Counted from the stretch's first letter, positions 25,568 to 34,798 are shown. The stretch is 64,000 bases of DNA from Microbacterium salitolerans (GCF_019720895.1 NZ_JAHKSH010000006.1:124001-188000), one strand, 5' to 3'. Notes: generated by a model from the sequence alone, not told the origin. Translations and numbers: made by a program.

Positions 25568-26172
25568 TACAGCCAGCCGTGGGACTGAGCGGCGCGCGCG
25601 GCCTCGACCCGGTTGGACGTCGCCGTCTTGGCGATCGCGCTGCTCAGGTAGTTGCGCACGGTGCCGCCGGACAGGTGCACGCGGGCCGCGACCGCCTGCA
25701 CGGGGGCGCCGTCGAGGCACTCTCGCAGGATCTCGCGCTCGCGGGGCGTCAGGGGGTTCGCGCCGCCCACCAGCGAGTCAGCGGCGAGGGACGGATCCAC
25801 GATCCGGCGGCCCGCGTGAACGGCGCGCACCGCCTCGGCGAGCTCGGACGCGGGGGTGTCCTTGACCACGAATCCGCTCGCACCGGCCTCGAGCGCGCGG
25901 CGCACGTACCCCGGTCGCCCGAACGTCGTGACGATGATCGACCTCACGCCGGGGAGCTCGGCACGCACCTGCCCGGCCGCGTCGATGCCGTCGATGCCGG
26001 GCATCTCGATGTCGAGCAGGCAGACGTCGACGTCCGCGGCCCGGGCGGCGGAGACGACCTCGTCTCCTCTCCCCACCTCGGCCACGACCTCGATGTCCTC
26101 TTCGAGCGACAGAAGCGCCGCGAGGGCGCCGCGCACGAGGGCCTGATCGTCTGCCAGCAGGATCCGGATCAC
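25567..26172 (-). CDS. Response regulator, NarL/LuxR type
   Basis: The product is 201 residues. The receiver has Asp near 53 (VCLLDIEMPGIDG) and KDTP as the conserved Lys. The C-terminal LuxR helix-turn-helix contains LTPREREILRECLDG and GTVRNYLSSAIAKTATSNR. The GTG at 26172 overlaps the kinase stop (GTGA). It is the last gene of the ABC-kinase-regulator operon 28980 to 25567, so it most likely adjusts expression of that exporter in response to membrane or cell-wall stress. Confidence 0.93.
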   Translation of the reverse strand: MIRILLADDQALVRGALAALLSLEEDIEVVAEVGRGDEVVSAARAADVDVCLLDIEMPGIDGIDAAGQVRAELPGVRSIIVTTFGRPGYVRRALEAGASGFVVKDTPASELAEAVRAVHAGRRIVDPSLAADSLVGGANPLTPREREILRECLDGAPVQAVAARVHLSGGTVRNYLSSAIAKTATSNRVEAARAAQSHGWL

Positions 26173-27302
26173 CAGCGCACCTCCACGCGCGTCCCCTGGT
26201 CACGATCGGCGCGGCCCACCGTCAGCGTCGCGCCCGCGCCCGCCGCGCGCTCGCGCACACCGCGCAGCCCCGCGACCGCGTCCGCGTCGGCGATGCCCAC
26301 CCCGTCGTCCTCGACGACGAGCCCGTCGGCGGTGAGCGTGACAGTGCACCGGCGGGCGCGCGCATGACGGACGACGTTCGTGATCGCCTCGCGCAGCGTC
26401 CAGGCCACGATGATCCGGTATCGCGGATCGACGTCGTCCGCCGCACCGCGCACCTCGTGCGCGATGCCCGCACCCTCGAGCGCCCGGCATGCCGAGTCGA
26501 TCTCGTCGCCGAGGCGGGCCACGCGCAGTCCCGAGACGGTCGCGCGCACTTCGGCGAGCGCCTCGCGCGAGAGGCTGCGGATCTGCGCGATCTCGCGCCG
26601 GGCGGCATCCGGGTCACGGTCGATGAGCCGCTCGGCGAGCTCGGCCTTGACGGTCACGATCGTGAGGCTGTGGCCGAGCGTGTCGTGCACGTCGCGGGCG
26701 ACGCGCTCGCGCTCCGCGACGAGTCCGAGCTGGCGATCCATCTCGTCGTGCCGCACGCCGGCTTCGATCAGCGCCCGCGTGACGCCCGTCGTCACGATGA
26801 CGATGAGGGGCGGGAGGATCAGCCACAGGCCGCGCGAGATGTCGCCCGTGATCACGAGCACGACCACGAGGGCCGCCGTGAGCGTCAGCGCGAGCGCCAG
26901 CGCGAATCGCAGCGAACCGGAGAACATGGCCGTCGCGACCACGAACGCGGTCGCGCCGAGCGCTCCGACGTCGGTCAGCAGCGCCGCAGAGATCATGAGC
27001 GCGAGCAGGATGCCGATCGTGATGAGCCCTCGCGCGCGCGACTCCTCCCAGCTGTCGAAGTTCGGTCGCGCGACGAATCCGGCGATGTAGACGACGCCGA
27101 ATGCGGCGAGCAGCGCGACCGCGGCGACCTTCGCTCCGGCCGACGCCTCGGACTCGATCACCGACGAGATCGGGAAGAATAGGAAGACGATCCAGACGAC
27201 GCCCATGAGCCACCCGAAGCGCTGCCACGGATCCCTCGCCGGCTCGCCCTGCTCACCCGTCGTCACGCTCCCCATCGTGGCAGGCGGCGCGGCGCTCGTC
27301 AC
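26169..27302 (-). CDS. Sensor histidine kinase, NarX/LiaS/DesK type
   Basis: The product is about 377 residues. Roughly six membrane helices (residues 30-170) with almost no outer loops are followed by the HisKA_3 box ARDVHDTLGHSLTIVTVKAE (His near 205). The compact ATPase domain has VVEDDGVGI and GLRGVRERAAGAGA. Such intramembrane sensors detect lipid or antibiotic stress. A GTG at 27302 overlaps the permease stop (GTGA); an ATG at 27275 is an alternative, and neither has a strong ribosome site. Confidence 0.9.
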   Translation of the reverse strand: MTSAAPPATMGSVTTGEQGEPARDPWQRFGWLMGVVWIVFLFFPISSVIESEASAGAKVAAVALLAAFGVVYIAGFVARPNFDSWEESRARGLITIGILLALMISAALLTDVGALGATAFVVATAMFSGSLRFALALALTLTAALVVVLVITGDISRGLWLILPPLIVIVTTGVTRALIEAGVRHDEMDRQLGLVAERERVARDVHDTLGHSLTIVTVKAELAERLIDRDPDAARREIAQIRSLSREALAEVRATVSGLRVARLGDEIDSACRALEGAGIAHEVRGAADDVDPRYRIIVAWTLREAITNVVRHARARRCTVTLTADGLVVEDDGVGIADADAVAGLRGVRERAAGAGATLTVGRADRDQGTRVEVRW

Positions 27303-28063
27303 TGCCTCGATCGTCCGCGCCGCGCGACGAGGATCGTCGCGACGACGAAGACGACGGCCCAGACGCTCAGATTGAGGATCGGCAGCCACAGCGGGTCGTG
27401 CGCGGCCGACGGCTCCGACCCCATCGCCACGGCGTCGCCGTCCGTGAGCGGGTAGCGCGCGAGCGCGACGAACCCGTACAGCGGCGTGAACCGCGCGATG
27501 TCGAGCAGCACGCCCGACAGCGGGAAGAAGAGATTGCCGAGGAAGCCGAAGATCACGAGGGATCCGCTCGCCGCGCCGACCGCGCCTTCGCTGCGGAACA
27601 GGAGGCCCGCGAGGAGGCCGAAGAAGGAGAACACGGCCGCGCCGATCAGGACGACGATCGCGCTCAGGATCCAGACGCGCGGCTCCGCCTCGGCACCGGT
27701 GAGCCAGCCGAGCAGGTAGATGAGCCCGACGGGGATGATCGCGATGACGAACCCCACCATCGCCTTCGTGACGACGCGCTGCGCGTCGCTCATGGGCGTC
27801 AGGCCGAGCTGGCGGCCCCAGCCCTGCATCTGCTCGACAGCCGCCATGCCGCCGACGCCGACGGTCGCGGTCACGGCGCCGTATGCCGCCATGCCGATCA
27901 TGATGTACGCCGAGACGTTACCGCCCCCGAGGTCGACGTCGCCGTACTCCTGCGTCGCGCCGAAGATGATGTAGAGGAGCGCCGGCAGGATCGCCACGAA
28001 GAACATCGACACGAGATCGCGCAGCGTGCGGACGAGCTCGATGCCGAGATAGGTCGCGTTCAT
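27299..28063 (-). CDS. ABC-2 type exporter permease
   Basis: The product is 254 residues with six membrane helices. The signs are VSMFFVAILPALLYIIFG, the internal YIMIGMAAYGAVTATVG, QLGLTPMSDAQRVVTKAM and a last block with PLSGVLLDIARFTPLYG. The layout is that of ABC-2 permeases linked to LiaRS/DesKR-like systems. The start ATG overlaps the ATPase stop (ATGA). It is translationally linked on both sides. Confidence 0.9.
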   Translation of the reverse strand: MNATYLGIELVRTLRDLVSMFFVAILPALLYIIFGATQEYGDVDLGGGNVSAYIMIGMAAYGAVTATVGVGGMAAVEQMQGWGRQLGLTPMSDAQRVVTKAMVGFVIAIIPVGLIYLLGWLTGAEAEPRVWILSAIVVLIGAAVFSFFGLLAGLLFRSEGAVGAASGSLVIFGFLGNLFFPLSGVLLDIARFTPLYGFVALARYPLTDGDAVAMGSEPSAAHDPLWLPILNLSVWAVVFVVATILVARRGRSRQ

Positions 28064-28980
28064 GCGCGCTCCTCCTGTGTGATCGTGCGGAAAGCGTCGT
28101 CGAGGCTCCCCGCGGTGATCTCGAGGTCATGCGCCCCGAGGTCCGTGAGGAGGGTGCGGGCCACGGCATCCGAGTCCGTCGCCCGGATGCTCAGGCGACC
28201 CGCGTCGTGCGAGACACCCGTCACGCCCGGGAGCGTCGCGACGGTGCGCGCAACCTCGTCTCCGCGTGCCGGGTCCACGAAGGCCTGGAGGCGGCGGCCC
28301 GACACCGTCGCGCGGATCTCGGCGGTCGTGCCGTCGGCGACGACCCGGCCACGGGCCACCATGACGATCCGCTGAGCGAACGCGTCGGCCTCCTCGAGAT
28401 AGTGCGTCGCGAAGACGACGGTGCGACCCGCGCGGGCGTCCTCCCGCATCGTCGCCCAGAAGTCGCTGCGCGCCGTGACGTCCATTCCGGCCGTCGGCTC
28501 GTCGAGGATGAGGAGATCCGGATCCGACAGCAGCGCGAGCGCGAACCGCAGGCGCTGCTGCTCCCCGCCGGAGCACTTCGAGACGCTTCGATGCGCGATC
28601 TCGGCGATGCCCGCCCGCTCGATCACGTCGTCGGCGGGCAGCGCGTGCGGGAACGTCGACGCGATGAGGCGCACGGTCTCGCGCACCGTGAGGTCGCGCA
28701 GGAGACCGCCCGACTGCAGCACCGCCGAGACGTGCCCGTCCCTCACCGCCTGGCGCGGCGGGCGCCCGAACACCGCGACGTCGCCGTCCGTCGGGTTCGT
28801 CAGGCCGAGCACCATGTCGAGCAGCGTCGTCTTGCCCGCGCCGTTCGGCCCGAGCAGCGCGACGATCTCACCGCGGGCGATGTCGAGATCGATGCCGTCG
28901 ACGGCACGGAAGGAGGATCCGCCGGTGCGGAACTCCTTCACGACGCGCGTCAGGGATACCGCGAGCTCCTGTGTGGTCAT
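28060..28980 (-). CDS. ABC exporter ATP-binding protein
   Basis: The product is 306 residues. Walker A is LLGPNGAGKTTLLD (about 42-55), the Q-loop is SAVLQSGGLLRDLT, the signature CSGGEQQRLRFALA and Walker B LLILDEPTAGMD; a C-terminal regulatory domain follows (about 225-306). The signature has Cys in the usual Leu/Phe-Ser-Gly-Gly position. It is the first gene of the four-gene exporter plus two-component operon. The ATG at 28980 follows AGCTCCTG on the other strand; a ribosome site is weak. Confidence 0.92.
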   Translation of the reverse strand: MTTQELAVSLTRVVKEFRTGGSSFRAVDGIDLDIARGEIVALLGPNGAGKTTLLDMVLGLTNPTDGDVAVFGRPPRQAVRDGHVSAVLQSGGLLRDLTVRETVRLIASTFPHALPADDVIERAGIAEIAHRSVSKCSGGEQQRLRFALALLSDPDLLILDEPTAGMDVTARSDFWATMREDARAGRTVVFATHYLEEADAFAQRIVMVARGRVVADGTTAEIRATVSGRRLQAFVDPARGDEVARTVATLPGVTGVSHDAGRLSIRATDSDAVARTLLTDLGAHDLEITAGSLDDAFRTITQEERA

Positions 28981-29100
28981 GCTCCGAGTGTCGCGGCCGG
29001 CGTGTGCGACGCCGAGACCGATGTGTCACGGATCCGGCATGACAGTTGTCACGTGCCGCCGTTCGACCTCCGCGGGGTCGGCCAGGTGAGGCGTGCCAGC

Positions 29101-29505
29101 TTATGCGCCGAGGCGCTTGAGCGCGGTCTGCACCACGGCCGCGGTGCGGCCGAGCGACTCGGCGAACTTCGTCGCGGGCTCGGACAGAGGAGCATAGACG
29201 GAGTGGGCGGCCTCGGCCGCGAGCTCGCCCTCGTCGACGAAGAACGGAACGAGCCAGTCGTCGACCTCTTCGAGAGGCTCGGTCTCGAGGCGGTAGTAGC
29301 GGTGCTGTCCCTCTTCGCGCACGGTCACGATGCCCGCCTCGCGCAGGACCTTGAGGTGCTTCGAGACGGTCGGCTGGCTGACGCTCAGCTCGCTGACGAT
29401 CTGCGACACGCTCGTGCCGCCATCTGATTCCTGGTCGCGGCGGAGGAGAAGCTGAAGGATCTCGCGCCGGGTGCCGTCGGCGATCACGTCGAAGATGTCG
29501 GCCAT
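29101..29505 (-). CDS. ArsR-type winged-helix regulator
   Basis: The product is 134 residues. It opens with MADIFDVIADGTRREILQLL, followed by SVSQIVSELSVSQPTVSKHL (recognition helix) and a wing with EEGQHRYYRLE. This is the ArsR pattern without an obvious metal-binding cysteine motif. The ATG at 29505 lies 7 nt after TACGCT (29513-29518 on this strand) and lacks a ribosome site, so it is probably leaderless. It is divergent from the potassium channel gene at 29607, with about 100 bases between starts; regulation of that gene is possible but not shown. Confidence 0.87.
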   Translation of the reverse strand: MADIFDVIADGTRREILQLLLRRDQESDGGTSVSQIVSELSVSQPTVSKHLKVLREAGIVTVREEGQHRYYRLETEPLEEVDDWLVPFFVDEGELAAEAAHSVYAPLSEPATKFAESLGRTAAVVQTALKRLGA

Positions 29506-29606
29506 AGGGCACAGCGTATGGCATGACGGGAATATTCGACACGGCGACCGGGTGCGCCGGAGTACGATGGCCGCTGACCATTCCGCAGACGAGGGGCGAT
29601 CAGTCA

Positions 29607-31067
29607 ATGCCAGGGAGCCGGGCTGCGTCGCACGAGTCTGTGCTCGGACGTCTCTCACACGCCGTATGGCACTGGTTCCGCGTCATCACGACGCACTCCC
29701 CCGCGCGCTTCGCGCTGCTCGTCTTCGCGAGCCTCGTCCTCGTCTTCACCGCGCTGCTGTCCCTGCCGATCGCGTCGACGAACGACAGCGCGACACCGCT
29801 GGCCGACGCACTGTTCACGGCGATGTCGACGATCTGCGTGACGGGATTGGTGAGCGTCGACATGGCCTCCCACTGGTCCGTGTTCGGCGACATCGTCATC
29901 TTCGTCGGCGTGAACATCGGCGGGATGGGCGCCCTCACGATCGCGTCGATGATGGGCCTCATCATCTCGAAGCGCATGGGCCTGCGCGCCAAGCTCATCG
30001 CGGCCGGCGACACGAACCCCCTGCGCGCGCACGGCGGCTCCGTCAGCGAGTCGCAGGCGGTGCGCCTGGGCGAAGTCGGTCAGCTCCTGCGCACGGTCGC
30101 GCTCTCGACCGTCATCATCGAGCTCGCCGTCGCGCTGCTCATCTACCCGTCGGTCGTCGTGAAGTACGACTGGCTCGACGCGCTCTGGATCTCGCCCGTC
30201 TACGCGGCGATGTCCTTCACGAACACCGGCTTCACGCTCAACGACGGCGGCATCGGGGTGTTCGAGCACGACTACTACTTCATGACCGTGATCATGATCA
30301 GCGTGTTCATCGGCAGCTTCGGCTTCCCCGTCATCTACGCGCTGTCGCGGCATATCCTGAACCCCTACAAGGCGCAGCTGTTCCGTCCCTCGACCTGGTC
30401 GCTGCACGTCAAGCTCACGCTCATCACGACGACGATCCTCCTGTTCGGCGGCGCGGGGTCCTTCCTCGCTCTGGAGTACGGCAACCCCGGAACGTTCGGC
30501 TCCATGAGCGCCGGCGACACGATCTTCCAATCATTCTTCGTCTCGGTGATGGCGCGCTCGGGCGGCTTCAGCGTCGTCGACATCGGCGAGCTCTACGGAT
30601 CCAGCATGGTCGTCGGCTCGATGCTCATGTTCGTCGGCGGCGGATCCGCGTCCACGGCCGGCGGCATCAAGGTCACCACCCTCGCGGTGCTCGCCCTCGC
30701 GGTCTGGTCGGAGGCGAAGGGGCGCACGTCCGTCGAGGCCTTCGGACGCCGCATCCCCTCCGACGTCCAGCGCGTCGCCGTCGCCGTCCTCGCGTGGGGC
30801 GCGACGATCTGCGCGCTCGCGACGATCATCATCGCCCAGATCACGCACGCGCCGATCGCCGAGGTCCTCTTCGACGTGATCTCGGCCTTCGGCACGGTCG
30901 GCCTGTCGACGGGTCTCACCGAGTCCCTCCCCGACCACGCTCTCTACGTCATGGCGGTGGCCATCTTCATGGGGCGCGTTGGTACAGTCACACTCGCCGC
31001 GGCCGTCGCCGCGACCTCGAAGTCGCAGCACTACTCGCTGCCCGTCGAAAGGCCCATCGTTGGTTGA
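29607..31067 (+). CDS. Potassium transporter membrane subunit (KtrB/TrkH family), copy 1
   Basis: This 486-residue membrane protein has four pore-loop repeats. Filter-type segments include TAMSTICVTGLVSVD (about 70-84), SFTNTGFTLNDGG, VMARSGGFSVVDIGEL and SAFGTVGLSTGLTE, each with the glycine that forms the K+ filter. It is a sodium- or proton-coupled K+ uptake channel gated by KtrA. The ATG at 29607 follows GAGGGG; TACGAT (29563-29568) is a fitting -10 box. The stop overlaps the ktrA-like start. Confidence 0.92.
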   Translation: MPGSRAASHESVLGRLSHAVWHWFRVITTHSPARFALLVFASLVLVFTALLSLPIASTNDSATPLADALFTAMSTICVTGLVSVDMASHWSVFGDIVIFVGVNIGGMGALTIASMMGLIISKRMGLRAKLIAAGDTNPLRAHGGSVSESQAVRLGEVGQLLRTVALSTVIIELAVALLIYPSVVVKYDWLDALWISPVYAAMSFTNTGFTLNDGGIGVFEHDYYFMTVIMISVFIGSFGFPVIYALSRHILNPYKAQLFRPSTWSLHVKLTLITTTILLFGGAGSFLALEYGNPGTFGSMSAGDTIFQSFFVSVMARSGGFSVVDIGELYGSSMVVGSMLMFVGGGSASTAGGIKVTTLAVLALAVWSEAKGRTSVEAFGRRIPSDVQRVAVAVLAWGATICALATIIIAQITHAPIAEVLFDVISAFGTVGLSTGLTESLPDHALYVMAVAIFMGRVGTVTLAAAVAATSKSQHYSLPVERPIVG

Positions 31068-31731
31068 GCAGATCCGCACCGACGCGCCCGTGCTCGTCAT
31101 CGGCCTGGGCCGATTCGGCGCCGCCTGCGCCGGCGAGCTCGACCGCCTCGACCGCGACGTCCTCGCGATCGACGCAGACCTCGGGCTCGTGCAGAAGTGG
31201 TCGGAGCGCGTCACCCACACGGTCCAGGCCGACGCCCGCAACCTCGAGGCCCTGAAGCAGATCGGCGCGCAGGACTTCCAGGTCGCCGTCGTCGCGACCG
31301 GCTCCTCGATCGAGGCGTCCGTGCTCATCACGGCCAACCTCGTCGATCTCAAGGTGCCGCAGATCTGGGCGAAGGCGACGAGCCAGTCGCACGGCAAGAT
31401 CCTCTCGCGCGTCGGCGCGAACCACGTCATCTACCCCGAGCGCGAGGCCGGCGAGCGCGTCGCCCACCTCGTGAGCGGGCGCATGCTCGACTTCATCCGC
31501 TTCGACGACGACTTCGTCCTCGCGAAGATGTTCCCCCCGAAGCTCATCCGCGGCGCGACTCTCGCCGACACAGGGGTACGCAGCAAGTACAACATCACGG
31601 TCGTGGGTGTGAAGGCTCCCGGCAAGCCGTTCCGCTACGCCGAGGCCAACACGGTCGTCACGAACCACGACCTCATCATCGTCTCCGGCACCAACGCCGA
31701 CGTCGAGCGCTTCGCCTCGCTCGACCGCTGA
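31060..31731 (+). CDS. Potassium transporter gating subunit (KtrA/TrkA family), copy 1
   Basis: The product is 223 residues. The RCK_N Rossmann domain begins VLVIGLGRFGAACAGELDRL (about 11-30), and the RCK_C domain follows (about 140-223). Nucleotide (ATP/ADP, NAD) and possibly c-di-AMP binding gates the membrane subunit. The best start is TTG at 31060, 8 bases after GAAAGG and overlapping the ktrB-like stop; the GTG further upstream would run inside that gene. The stop touches the stop of the opposite-strand copy 2 with no base between them. Confidence 0.9.
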   Translation: MVEQIRTDAPVLVIGLGRFGAACAGELDRLDRDVLAIDADLGLVQKWSERVTHTVQADARNLEALKQIGAQDFQVAVVATGSSIEASVLITANLVDLKVPQIWAKATSQSHGKILSRVGANHVIYPEREAGERVAHLVSGRMLDFIRFDDDFVLAKMFPPKLIRGATLADTGVRSKYNITVVGVKAPGKPFRYAEANTVVTNHDLIIVSGTNADVERFASLDR

Positions 31732-32427
31732 TCAGCGCAGCTGCGCGAACGACTCGACACGCTTCGTCGGGCCGAAGGCGAGCACGGTGTCGTCCTGACG
31801 CAGGATCGTCTCGGCGTCGGCCGGCTTCCACACTCCGCCGACGGGCTTGCGCGCCGCGATCGTGACCCCGTGGCGCTCGCGCAGCCTGGTCTGGCCGAGC
31901 GGGATCCCGTCGAGTTCCTCGGGTGGCGACACCTTCACGATCGCGAAGCCCTCGTCGACCTCGAGGTAGTCCTTCGCCGCGCCGCGTACGAGGTGGGCGA
32001 CGCGGCGCCCCATGTCGTGCTCGGGGTACACGACGTGATGCACGCCGAGCTGCTCGAGGATCCGACCGTGCTGCTCGTCGATCGCCTTCGCCCAGATCGC
32101 TGGGCCGCCCTCCTGCAGCAGCATCGACGCCGCGAGGATCGATGCCTTGAGGTCGCCGCTGATCGCGATCACGGCGCGGTCGAAGTCGCGGACAGCGAGC
32201 TGCCGCAGCACCTCGTCCTTTGTGACGTCGGCGCGGACGACCTGCGTGAGCTGGCCGTTCAGCTCCTGCACGACGTCGCCGTCCGAGTCGATGCCGAGCA
32301 CCTCCGTGCCGGACTCCATCAGCTCGAGCGCGAGCGATCTGCCGAAGCGTCCCAGCCCGATCACCACGACGGAGTCGGCCTCGGCGATGCGCCGCGAGGT
32401 CTCCCCGAACGACAGAAACGAACCCAT
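31732..32427 (-). CDS. Potassium transporter gating subunit (KtrA/TrkA family), copy 2
   Basis: The product is 231 residues and paralogous to copy 1. It has VVVIGLGRFGRSLALELMES (about 20-39) for nucleotide binding, IWAKAIDEQHGRILEQLGVH matching IWAKATSQSHGKILSRVGAN of copy 1, and an RCK_C tail. The ATG at 32427 follows GAGGAAAG. It lies 25 bases behind the second membrane subunit on the same strand. Its stop abuts the copy 1 stop tail to tail. Confidence 0.92.
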   Translation of the reverse strand: MGSFLSFGETSRRIAEADSVVVIGLGRFGRSLALELMESGTEVLGIDSDGDVVQELNGQLTQVVRADVTKDEVLRQLAVRDFDRAVIAISGDLKASILAASMLLQEGGPAIWAKAIDEQHGRILEQLGVHHVVYPEHDMGRRVAHLVRGAAKDYLEVDEGFAIVKVSPPEELDGIPLGQTRLRERHGVTIAARKPVGGVWKPADAETILRQDDTVLAFGPTKRVESFAQLR

Positions 32428-32452
32428 TCTGGTCTTTCCTCTCCGCCCGCCA

Positions 32453-33805
32453 TCAGCCGATGGCGGGGCGCTCCTTCGGAAGCTCGTACGCGGCGCGGCG
32501 CTCCTTCAGCGCCAGTGCCGTGCCGAGCGTGAGTGGCCCGAGCCTCCCCATGAACATGAGCATCACGATGAGCACGCGCGCGGGCTCCGGCAGGTCCGAG
32601 GTGATCCCCGTCGACAGGCCGACGGTGCCGAACGCGGAGACCACCTCGAACAGGACCTGATCGAGGTCGAGGTCTGTCATCGCGAGGATCGCAAGCGTCA
32701 CGACGACGATCGCGGCGATCGCCAGCAGCACGACCGAGATCGCCTGGCGGTGGACGCCGCGCGCGAGTCGCTTGCCGAAGATGTTGACGGCCGTCCCGCC
32801 CCGCAGCTCCGTCCAGAGGATGAAGAACAGCACGGCGAACGTCGTCACCTTGATGCCGCCCGCCGTGCCGGCGGGGCCGCCGCCGATGAACATGAGGATG
32901 TCGGTGACGAGCCACGTCTCGTCGTGCATCGCCCCGATATCGACGGAGTTGAAGCCGGCCGTGCGGGTCTGGACGGCGTGGAAGAAGCCGCCGAGGATCC
33001 GTGTGCCGGGATCCGCGGATCCGAGCGTCGCGGGATTCGACCACTCCATGACCGTGACGGCGATCGTGCCGAGCGCGAGCAGCGCGGCCGTCGCCGCGAG
33101 CACGATGCGGGTGTTCATCGACCAGTGCAGCGGGTGGCGGATCTCGCGCCGGAGCTCGCGCAGGACCGGGAAGCCGATGCCGCCGATGATGATCGCGGCG
33201 CACATCGGCAGCAGCAGCCAGCCGTCCGAGGCGAAGCCCATCATGCTGTCGGCCTGCAGCGCGAACCCGGCGTTGTTGAATGCCGAGACCGCGTGGAAGA
33301 CCGAGAACCACGCGGCCTCGCCGACGCCGTACCCGTATCCCGTGAGGATGCGGATGAAGAGGATCAGCGCGACGACGGCTTCGATCGAGATCGACGTCAC
33401 GAAGATGCCGCCGACGATCCGACGGACGTTCGGCGCCACCGCCGTCTTGGTCTCGACGACCGTCGCCATGCGCGCCCGCATCGACAGCCGGCGCGCGAGC
33501 GCGATGCCGACGAGGGTGGCGACCACCATGATCCCGAGCCCGCCGAGCTGGATGAGGAGCAGGATCACCGCCAGGCCGAACCCGCTCCAGTGGCTCCCCG
33601 TGTCGACCACCACGAGCCCTGTCACGCTGACGGCGGACGTCGCGGTGAACAGCGCGTCGACAACGGTCGTGCGGCTGCCGGGCGCCGTCGAGAGGGGCAG
33701 GAGGAGGAGCGCGGTGCCGATGACGAGCGTCAGCCCGAACCCGAGGACGATGGCCTGTGCGGGAGCAAGGGCCCTGCCGCGCCTGGTCCGCACGATGCGA
33801 CTCAC
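32453..33805 (-). CDS. Potassium transporter membrane subunit (KtrB/TrkH family), copy 2
   Basis: The product is about 450 residues with the same four filter segments as copy 1: TATSAVSVTGLVVVD, SAFNNAGFALQADS, VQTRTAGFNSVDIG and SAFGTVGLSTGITS. A GTG at 33805 follows TACTGT (33814-33819 on this strand) by 8 bases without a ribosome site, suggesting a leaderless message. A TTG at 33841 would extend it by 12 residues but lies across that -10 box. It forms a second complete Ktr system with copy 2 of the gating subunit. Confidence 0.9.
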   Translation of the reverse strand: MSRIVRTRRGRALAPAQAIVLGFGLTLVIGTALLLLPLSTAPGSRTTVVDALFTATSAVSVTGLVVVDTGSHWSGFGLAVILLLIQLGGLGIMVVATLVGIALARRLSMRARMATVVETKTAVAPNVRRIVGGIFVTSISIEAVVALILFIRILTGYGYGVGEAAWFSVFHAVSAFNNAGFALQADSMMGFASDGWLLLPMCAAIIIGGIGFPVLRELRREIRHPLHWSMNTRIVLAATAALLALGTIAVTVMEWSNPATLGSADPGTRILGGFFHAVQTRTAGFNSVDIGAMHDETWLVTDILMFIGGGPAGTAGGIKVTTFAVLFFILWTELRGGTAVNIFGKRLARGVHRQAISVVLLAIAAIVVVTLAILAMTDLDLDQVLFEVVSAFGTVGLSTGITSDLPEPARVLIVMLMFMGRLGPLTLGTALALKERRAAYELPKERPAIG

Positions 33806-33863
33806 GAACGATGACAGTACGCCGTTTCGGGGCGCGCGCAAGTCGGTGCGTCCGGACGGCGAA

Positions 33864-33897
33864 AGGGCCCCCGGCCGCGGCGGCGGACGAGGGCCCT
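33864..33897 (-). terminator. Terminator after proC
   Basis: AGGGCCC and GGGCCCT bracket a GC-rich inner stretch just downstream of proC on the minus strand, before the promoter of the second potassium system. Confidence 0.5.
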
Positions 33898-33918
33898 CCG
33901 GTGGGCTCCGGGCGCGGC

Positions 33919-34758
33919 TCAGCCCTCGGCGGCGAGCTCCTTTGCGCGGGCATAGGCCGCGTCGGTCGCCTTCTTGAAGAGGGCGTCGAGGTCGGCGGCC
34001 TGGAATGTCTCGACCGCCTCGTGCGTCGTGCCGTTGGGGCTCGTGACACCGCGACGCAGGTCGGCCGGATCCTGCCCGGACGCCTCGAGGAACGCCGTCG
34101 CCCCGATGAACGTCTTCTCGGCGATGAGGCGGGCGCGCTCGTCATCGAAGCCCTGGTGCTTCGCGGCCTCGATCAGCTTCTCGATGAACAGGAAGACGTA
34201 CGCGGGGCCGGATCCGGAGATCGTCGAGATCGCGTCGATGCCGTCGTCGCCCTCGACCTCGACGGCGTCGCCCACCGTCTCGAACAGGCGCTTCACGATC
34301 GCCATGTCGGCCTCGGAGGCGTGCGTTCCGGCGGCCAGCCCCGTGACGCCCTTGCCGACCGTCGACGGCGTGTTCGGCATCGAGCGGATCACCGATGTCG
34401 ATCCGAGCTTCTCCTCGAACTGCGCGAGCGTGATGCCCGCCGCGAGGCTCACGACGATCGCGTCCTCGCGCAGGTGCGGTCCGATCGCGTCGAGCAGGTC
34501 CGAGATCATGTACGGCTTGACGCCGACGAGGATCACGCGCGCGGCCTGCACGGCCTGGACGTTGCCGTCCGGGGTGCTCTCGAGCGCGATGCTCGTCACG
34601 CCGTCGAGCTCGGCCAGCGCGTCGGCCTTGGCGGCGGTGCGGTTCGTGACGTGGATGCCCCCGTCGACGGGGATCCCGCTCGCGACGAGGCCGCGGAGGA
34701 TCGCGCCTCCCATCGAACCGGCACCGATGAATGCGACAGAGGGAAGAGCTTCAGTCAT
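33919..34758 (-). CDS. proC: Pyrroline-5-carboxylate reductase
   Basis: The product is 279 residues. It makes proline from pyrroline-5-carboxylate with NAD(P)H. The Rossmann motif is VAFIGAGSMGGAILRGL (about 9-25). The C-terminal dimer domain carries ISGSGPAYVFLFIEKL and LRRGVTSPNGTTHEAVETF, the ProC signature. The ATG at 34758 fits both a GGAAGG ribosome site and a TAGCGT -10 box 7 bases upstream. A 40-base gap separates it from the divergent gene at 34799, so the two promoters overlap. Confidence 0.95.
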   Translation of the reverse strand: MTEALPSVAFIGAGSMGGAILRGLVASGIPVDGGIHVTNRTAAKADALAELDGVTSIALESTPDGNVQAVQAARVILVGVKPYMISDLLDAIGPHLREDAIVVSLAAGITLAQFEEKLGSTSVIRSMPNTPSTVGKGVTGLAAGTHASEADMAIVKRLFETVGDAVEVEGDDGIDAISTISGSGPAYVFLFIEKLIEAAKHQGFDDERARLIAEKTFIGATAFLEASGQDPADLRRGVTSPNGTTHEAVETFQAADLDALFKKATDAAYARAKELAAEG

Positions 34759-34798
34759 GCCTTCCACGCTACAGCTGGGGTCGCTATACGCTGGGCCC

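Noticed and set aside
29030-29060. Fourth damage-type promoter at a TTGTCAC sequence
   Set aside because: TTGTCA is present on the plus strand, but the required TAnnnT does not occur at the fixed distance and no gene starts downstream.
33806-33841. Longer trkH-like start at TTG 33841
   Set aside because: It would place the start upstream of a good -10 box and add an Arg-rich stretch not typical for the family; GTG 33805 fits better.
32361-34145. 594-residue open frame overlapping the second trkH-like gene
   Set aside because: It is out of frame with the clear potassium-channel filter motifs and spans a promoter and the proC end; composition is typical of a GC-rich shadow.
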